A DNA stretch of 64,000 nt from assembly GCA_949128115.1 (NCBI GenBank), contig OX421966.1, positions 37,651,042-37,715,041 of the forward strand, in the 5' to 3' direction. This DNA comes from Anaspis maculata. Lineage: Eukaryota > Arthropoda > Insecta > Coleoptera > Scraptiidae. Numbering within the stretch: the stretch's first letter is position 1; the number at the start of each line of letters is the position of its first letter. A program made the translations under genes and the position numbers. Positions 59,794 through 64,000 of the stretch are shown here, piece by piece. The notes beneath the pieces are model-generated. The model saw only the letters and a list, made by a program, of their open reading frames with translations. It was not told the origin of the DNA and searched no databases.

Positions 59794-60778
59794 TTGCATG
59801 GAGTTGGCGAGGTTGCTGTCTATGGGTTGTATAGGGTTTTGCTCTGGGTCGCCATAATCTGTCTTCTTACGTTGGAATTCAAGCTTCCTAATATAACAAG
59901 GGCAGTCCTTATCTCTGGCTGAATGTTCTCTTGGTGTTATACGCATCCTCTGGCAGTTAATACAGTTTAGTTTACTCGAACATCTTCTGCTGTCGTGTTT
60001 TTTTCCGCATCTGTGGCACGTTTCGTCTTCGGTACATTTTTTTGAGATGTGTCCAAATGTGCAGCATCTATAGCACAGTGCTACTTCTACTACTTCAATG
60101 ACGAATAATCTGGTTAAGTTCAAGGTTATTTTCCCAGCCTTCAACAAGAATCGCGCTAGCTGTGGTGTAGCCGTTAACAACCAATTTTCTTTGGTTGGGA
60201 TTCGACATTTCCGCTTATGTACTATTTTGAGCCCTGATCGTATAGCATCTTCTCCAAAAGCCTCGACGAGATCCTCATTTTCAGCTACAACAGCATCAAT
60301 TAATTCTGGCTCAGTTAGTTGCAGCTGAACACCGCATATTTGTAACGTTGGGTTTTTCATGTCTTCATCTGCAACTTTTATTGAGCTGTCTCGTGATAAA
60401 ATTTGTCGTAGCTTGTTTTTTTGTGTCTCATCTTGGGTATGGATCATTATCTTGTTCTGTCCCAGCTTTACAACATTTTTTATTGAGCCGTCAATATCCT
60501 TAGTTTTGACCCTTTTCGCGATTTGACTCCATGTTGTTTCGATATTTTGTTCTATATCAGTCGGCTCCAGATATAAGGTATTTTGGGAGTCTGGTTGTTG
60601 TTTGGGCGGTGTTTTCCATGGCTCCGCTGTTGGTCTTGGGTCAGCGTTGGGTTTGAATTCTCCGTAGGACTTTGTTTGTATCTGCTGTTCTTGCAGTTGA
60701 AGCTGTTGCTGTCCTCGTTGTTGTTGCCGCTGCTGTTGGTTCTGGTGTTGGTTCTGGTATTGATGTTGTTGCTGTTGT

Positions 60779-60810
<32 letters not shown>

Positions 60811-61323
60811 TTGTTGTTGCTGTTGTTGCTGCTGTTGTTGTTGTTGCTGTTGTTGTTGCTGTTGTTGTTGCTGTTGATATTGTTGTGGACGATGATGGTG
60901 CTGTTGTTTCGGCGGTTGATTCACATCTTTGTTTGGTAGTTCAATCCGTAGAGCTTCAAGTTTTCTGACTTCACATCTCAGAGTAACATTTTCAATTTCA
61001 ACCTGTTTTGTTCTCGATGTCAGTAGAATTATCTGTCTGTATATAGTTTCCCTAGCATCAGCAAGTGCTGAGACTGTATTTTGTGGAACTGTAAGTTTTT
61101 TTATGGTGTCAAGAGCATTTAGTATTTCATGCAGGATGGTGTCTTCTACGCTTATTGTTCTCAGCTCAGGTGATGAGTTAAACCTTCTTTTTTTGGTTTT
61201 CCGATCGATTGTAGCTTGATTAGGTTGTTTGCGGTTACTCGGGGTTGTCTCATTTTGTTCGGTGTTGTCTTCTACTGATACAAAAGATATGTTGTCATCG
61301 GATTTTGCTGATGTTGTGCTCAT
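59788..61323 (-). CDS. ORF1 protein, non-LTR retrotransposon (511 aa)
   Basis: ORF1 protein is the RNA-binding partner that packages element RNA with ORF2 protein. Start is the ATG at 61323 (MSTTSAKSDDN). Residues ~1-50 are polar with a basic cluster (DRKTKKRRF). About 85-130 is coiled-coil-like (RQIILLTSRTKQVEIENV). About 148-210 is almost pure glutamine, followed by Gln/His/Arg-rich sequence. 250-400 is a globular, RRM-like region (IMIHTQDETQKNKLRQIL). The C-terminal part has three zinc knuckles: CYRCCTFGHISKKC, CHRCGKKHDSRRC and CINCQRMRITPREHSARDKDC. The frame is intact and ends at UAG. It continues open past the stop into ORF2 in the same phase. Confidence 0.93.
60764..60875 (-). repeat. 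CAG/CAA trinucleotide tract encoding polyglutamine
   Basis: About 37 mixed CAA/CAG codons in a row within ORF1, with no frame loss. Mixing of the two codons suggests an older or selected tract and not a fresh pure expansion. Confidence 0.9.
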
Positions 61324-61384
61324 GCTGAAATTAGTAGCCGGCTCTTGTATCTTTAGAGGGGCTCGGTGTTACGTATTTAACCTT

Positions 61385-61436
61385 GACGCCGCCCCTACGC
61401 AGAAACCCCAGTGGTTTCTGCTTGGCCGGGGGCGTC
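61385..61436 (-). other. Strong hairpin in the retrotransposon leader
   Basis: GCAGAAACC and GGTTTCTGC form a perfect 9-bp inner stem around a 5-nt loop, enclosed by GACGCC/GGCGTC with C- and G-rich flanks. It lies 62-113 nt upstream of the ORF1 ATG. Confidence 0.65.
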
Positions 61437-61450
61437 GAAGGCTTTTCCTT

Positions 61451-63091
61451 GCGTCGAGCTAATCTAGGTGTTAATTAAACGCGTACCGGACCAACGTGAG
61501 ATAAGGCTTGGTGCAAAAAAATGTAAACAGTTCGCTTGATTTTACAAGAGTTGGAGATTTCACTAACTCAAACTTCGGAACAGAGGCCTTTTGACCTTTG
61601 TCTTTTCAAAATGTTTCCACCACAATCAAAACAATCGATGTCACTTCACTTGCAGATTTTTCGACGGGCTTTTATAGCATCTTTTCGAATCAATTTTGAG
61701 CAGCGACGACGGGAAGCCGTTAGCATATACACATTACAAGTATATCCTTGACGGAATCAAGGATTTTGAGGTGCCCTCTTTGTTGTTTTTTCATCACAGA
61801 AATTAGTTGAGGCAAACAGAGTTTCGCCAGGATACGTAAGGAGAGACAAGAGTACCTCTGTGCACAGAAATAGGTTCTTTCTGTAGGGTTTCGCCCTATT
61901 TTACTTCAATATTTTAGCATGTATCTACTCAAAGCGCGCCGTCTGTAGCTTTTAAAATTTGTATATGTTCGAATTCGTGGAATGTGACCAGGAGAACCCC
62001 ATGACCTTGCAGTTTTATTTCACGACTTGAGGGTCCGTGCTTTTCTGTCGACCGATGGTGGACCGCGGAGAAAGAGGGTGTCTTTTAGGGAACTAAGCAC
62101 CTCGCGGAGGAGATGCAGGGTCTCTCGGCTTCTGCTAGTCGGAAGAGTTGTGTTTTGTTTGTTTGTGTATACCCATGGTACGTACGTTTATTTATTTATG
62201 TCTGTACTAATTTCGTTTAGTTTCGAATACTTTATTGGGTTTTCGAATGTACCTCAATCATCATTTCTTGGGGTAGTTTACATTCTTGTCTGATAATTTT
62301 TAATAAACGCACGCATTATTTTCTGGTGGCTATTCATAACTCAAACACACAGAGTAAGTCTTTGTCTCGGCATCGCGCCCTATTTTGAGTTCTACCTGGT
62401 ATGAATTTGAGCTTGTTTATTTACCTTTTATGTCATTATTCAATGATGATTATGCCATTTCTTTTGTGTGAAATTTGCTTGTAACGTACTTACTTGACTG
62501 TACTTTTTTGTACGCCGTATCTTGGCCTGTGTCATGATTTGATTTTCATGTAAATTTAATGTCAATTGTTGTTTAATCTTATTAAACAAGTTTATAATAA
62601 TTCAAAATTCCACTTATCCCAAATGAGGAACCCCCATGTATTGCAATAATATAAAACATCTGAAAGTTTAATTGTTAATAACATTCACATGTGTGTCGTA
62701 AAACACCGACTATGCAATTTTGTAATACATATATTTAAGTAACCTACATTGTCATAGGGCAGTGCATCTACTTTTGATAATTATTGAATTGCAAGCTAAG
62801 CAATTAGCTTGTTTACCTTTTAAATGCAACACATCACCTACCAAATTATGGTTGATACGCCATACCATTATCATTCACACTTTTGTATATAAAGCCAAAT
62901 TCTTCCGGTAATAAATCAGTAGTAACTTACCATGGTTATTATTCACTTCTCACCGACCTCGCTAGCAGAGTCTAAGTAATGCTTAACCATCCAATAGGAT
63001 GACTCTTATTGGAAGCGAGACCAACATATATCGGTGGGATTTCAGTCAATTGTCCTCCGTCTGTTTTTGTGGCTCAATATTTTTTTCATGT
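61451..63091. other. No gene recognised
   Basis: Contains the undefined 5' boundary of the non-LTR element near 61450-61500. After that, AT-rich sequence without supported features. Confidence 0.45.
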
Positions 63092-63304
63092 CATTTCGAT
63101 GCTGATGTCCAGGCGGGCGTGGCGTGCTGGCACAAAGGGCGTCGATGTGTAGACCGGAGTAGCTTCCGGTGACGGGGGAAGCGCTGGGGCTTCAATAGCG
63201 GGCGATGCCCGCTCGGCGGGTGGTTCTGGACGGTGGCCCCCGAGGGGGCCGGTGCTTTGGCCCTGAAAAGGGCCAATGGTTTCTTCATGGTTGGCAGGAA
63301 TCAT
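63086..63304 (-). CDS. Proline-rich 72-aa frame of unknown function
   Basis: ATG at 63304 on the minus strand opens MIPANHEETIGPFQGQSTG, then a Pro/Ala/Glu-rich stretch (PPAERASPAIEAPALPPSPE), and stops at 63086. It lies about 70 bp downstream of a TATA/initiator pair. It could be the first exon of a host gene or the start of a retroelement gag. The frame has no recognisable domain and may be fortuitous in GC-rich DNA. Confidence 0.35.
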   Translation of the reverse strand: MIPANHEETIGPFQGQSTGPLGGHRPEPPAERASPAIEAPALPPSPEATPVYTSTPFVPARHARLDISIEMT

Positions 63305-63349
63305 GGCTGCGACGCTGCAAATGATGTACGAAAGGACTGCTTCGGTTAA

Positions 63350-63404
63350 GAACCTCGGGAGGACTGATCCTGTTCACTATATAACACCGGCTTATATAGT
63401 GAAC
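63350..63404 (-). promoter_or_regulatory. TATA/initiator promoter candidate within a perfect inverted repeat
   Basis: GTTCACTATATAA (63372-63384) and its exact complement (63392-63404) flank a 7-bp loop. On the minus strand TATATAAGCC is followed about 33 bp later by TCAGTCC, a good arthropod initiator, and then by the 72-codon frame. The symmetry also puts a TATATAG on the other strand. Confidence 0.5.
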
Positions 63405-63539
63405 GGGCGACGAGGACTGGCTCCTCCCTCCGGCCAATCCGGTAACAATGCTCACTGCTACTTTTGTCAGATATTTGAAGTACCTATGTATTTCCATTGA
63501 TATTTTATCGTTGCTGATTCTTTTTATCGCTAGTCGATA

Positions 63540-63800
63540 ATAGCTAGTCTTTTTGTCACATATTTGAGTCTTTTTTTTGGGTCAACTCAATGGTTTGTTT
63601 GACGTGGTTCTTCCATCTCGTGCCCTGTTTCCGAATCCGTCACTCTCCCTTTTCTTCGACTGACAGTTTTGACATATTTGACATTATGTTGTGTTTTAAT
63701 TGGTTTTTGTTCATTTTGCTCGTTTTGTGTCATTTTGCAATTCTGTCAGTCCTGTGTTAAGTATTTTGAGAAAAGAATCATAAAAGCATTGATTTGCACT
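63540..63800 (+). mobile_element. LTR-like fragment D
   Basis: Same family and orientation as fragment C (25600-26115). Shared phrases are TTTGTCACATATTTGAGTC, CCGAATCCGTCAC.CTCCCTTTTC and TTTGCACTTA. About 260 bp, diverged, with no internal region or ends recognised. Confidence 0.6.
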
Positions 63801-64000
63801 TAATTCTTAAAGCTGACCCGTATTTTTTTATTTTGCCATAAATCGTATCGTTTGGCCGCAATAAATAAACGAAAATCCTATATTCTGCCTATTTCTGACG
63901 TCATTTACACAGGCAGTATAGGCGGCAACTCGCTGTGACGTCAGAACTAGTTGATGTTTGAAAATGATCGACTATCTGGAAGTTTTGAATTCATTATCTC
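63801..64000. other. No gene recognised
   Basis: A short inverted pair (TCTGACGTCA near 63895 and TGACGTCAGA near 63936) bounds about 50 bp, too small to classify. Confidence 0.4.

Larger units (their letters stand above)
56165..61450 (-). mobile_element. Nearly intact non-LTR retrotransposon
   Basis: Minus-strand order: leader with a strong hairpin, ORF1 (61323-59788), ORF2 (endonuclease then reverse transcriptase, to 56410), a ~245-bp 3' UTR, AATAAA and a short TTGAA-repeat tail. The full span 61323-56410 is one reading frame of 1638 codons interrupted only by UAG at 59790-59788 and 58263-58261. The 5' boundary is not fixed (61440-61500) because no target duplication could be matched. Organisation (three-knuckle ORF1, AP endonuclease, RT, no RNase H seen) fits the Jockey/R1/I group; the clade is not assigned. 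Confidence 0.9.

Noticed and set aside
60583..60968. Leucine- or valine-rich membrane-like proteins on the + strand
   Set aside because: They are antisense translations of the polyglutamine tract of ORF1.

Overview
This window looks like a transposon-rich intergenic or intronic stretch of an arthropod, most likely insect, nuclear genome. It is AT-rich. It carries several non-LTR and LTR retrotransposon remnants of insect type, many foldback DNA transposons, satellites and microsatellites. There is no bacterial-style gene packing, no operon and no rRNA or tRNA gene. Only one short stretch (19099-19296) resembles a host protein-coding exon. Nearly everything else that can be identified is mobile DNA of different ages, often nested. 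I cannot name the species.

Layout. 1-8400: a small MITE (1243-1374), foldback elements (3126-3266; 3654-3847 with TTA target duplications; 6960-7086 with TAA), a degraded Ty3/gypsy pol on the minus strand (5113-6626) and the first copy of a 1.15-kb inverted-repeat element (7256-8403). 8400-19000: mostly featureless, apart from a solo LTR (13209-14184) whose TATA region was split by another element, a 530-bp foldback (16279-16808) and a second MITE copy (18156-18285). 19-23 kb: the putative host exon, then an old, broken non-LTR retrotransposon. 22.8-27.5 kb: rearranged LTR-like pieces in opposite orientations, a primer-binding-site-like motif, and the second copy of the 1.15-kb element. 28460-29459: an exactly 1000-bp doubly palindromic element.

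32-37 kb: a dimeric ~260-bp satellite, a GGAC microsatellite, a 1543-bp inverted-repeat element with perfect 8-bp target duplications and a degenerate ~120-bp tandem array. 41.4-43.8 kb: a Tc1-like transposase fragment interrupted by a hAT-like element, then a second, better preserved solo LTR with TATA box and polyadenylation signal. 45.3-48.1 kb: a 2.8-kb element with subterminal GGACGTC motif arrays, a large internal palindrome and a degraded THAP-domain reading frame. 49.4 kb: a 5S-rRNA-like SINE candidate. 50.5-53.2 kb: three elements nested inside one another. 54 kb: a second gypsy reverse-transcriptase remnant.

56.2-61.5 kb holds the best preserved mobile element, a nearly intact minus-strand non-LTR retrotransposon. 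ORF1 (long polyglutamine tract and three zinc knuckles) and ORF2 (endonuclease plus reverse transcriptase) lie in one continuous reading frame separated only by a UAG followed by CAA. A second UAG lies between endonuclease and reverse transcriptase. The last 3 kb hold a TATA/initiator promoter candidate built on a perfect inverted repeat, and another LTR-like fragment.

The genes do not form a pathway. The picture is serial insertion and decay, and the most informative signals are target-site duplications and insertions that interrupt older elements.
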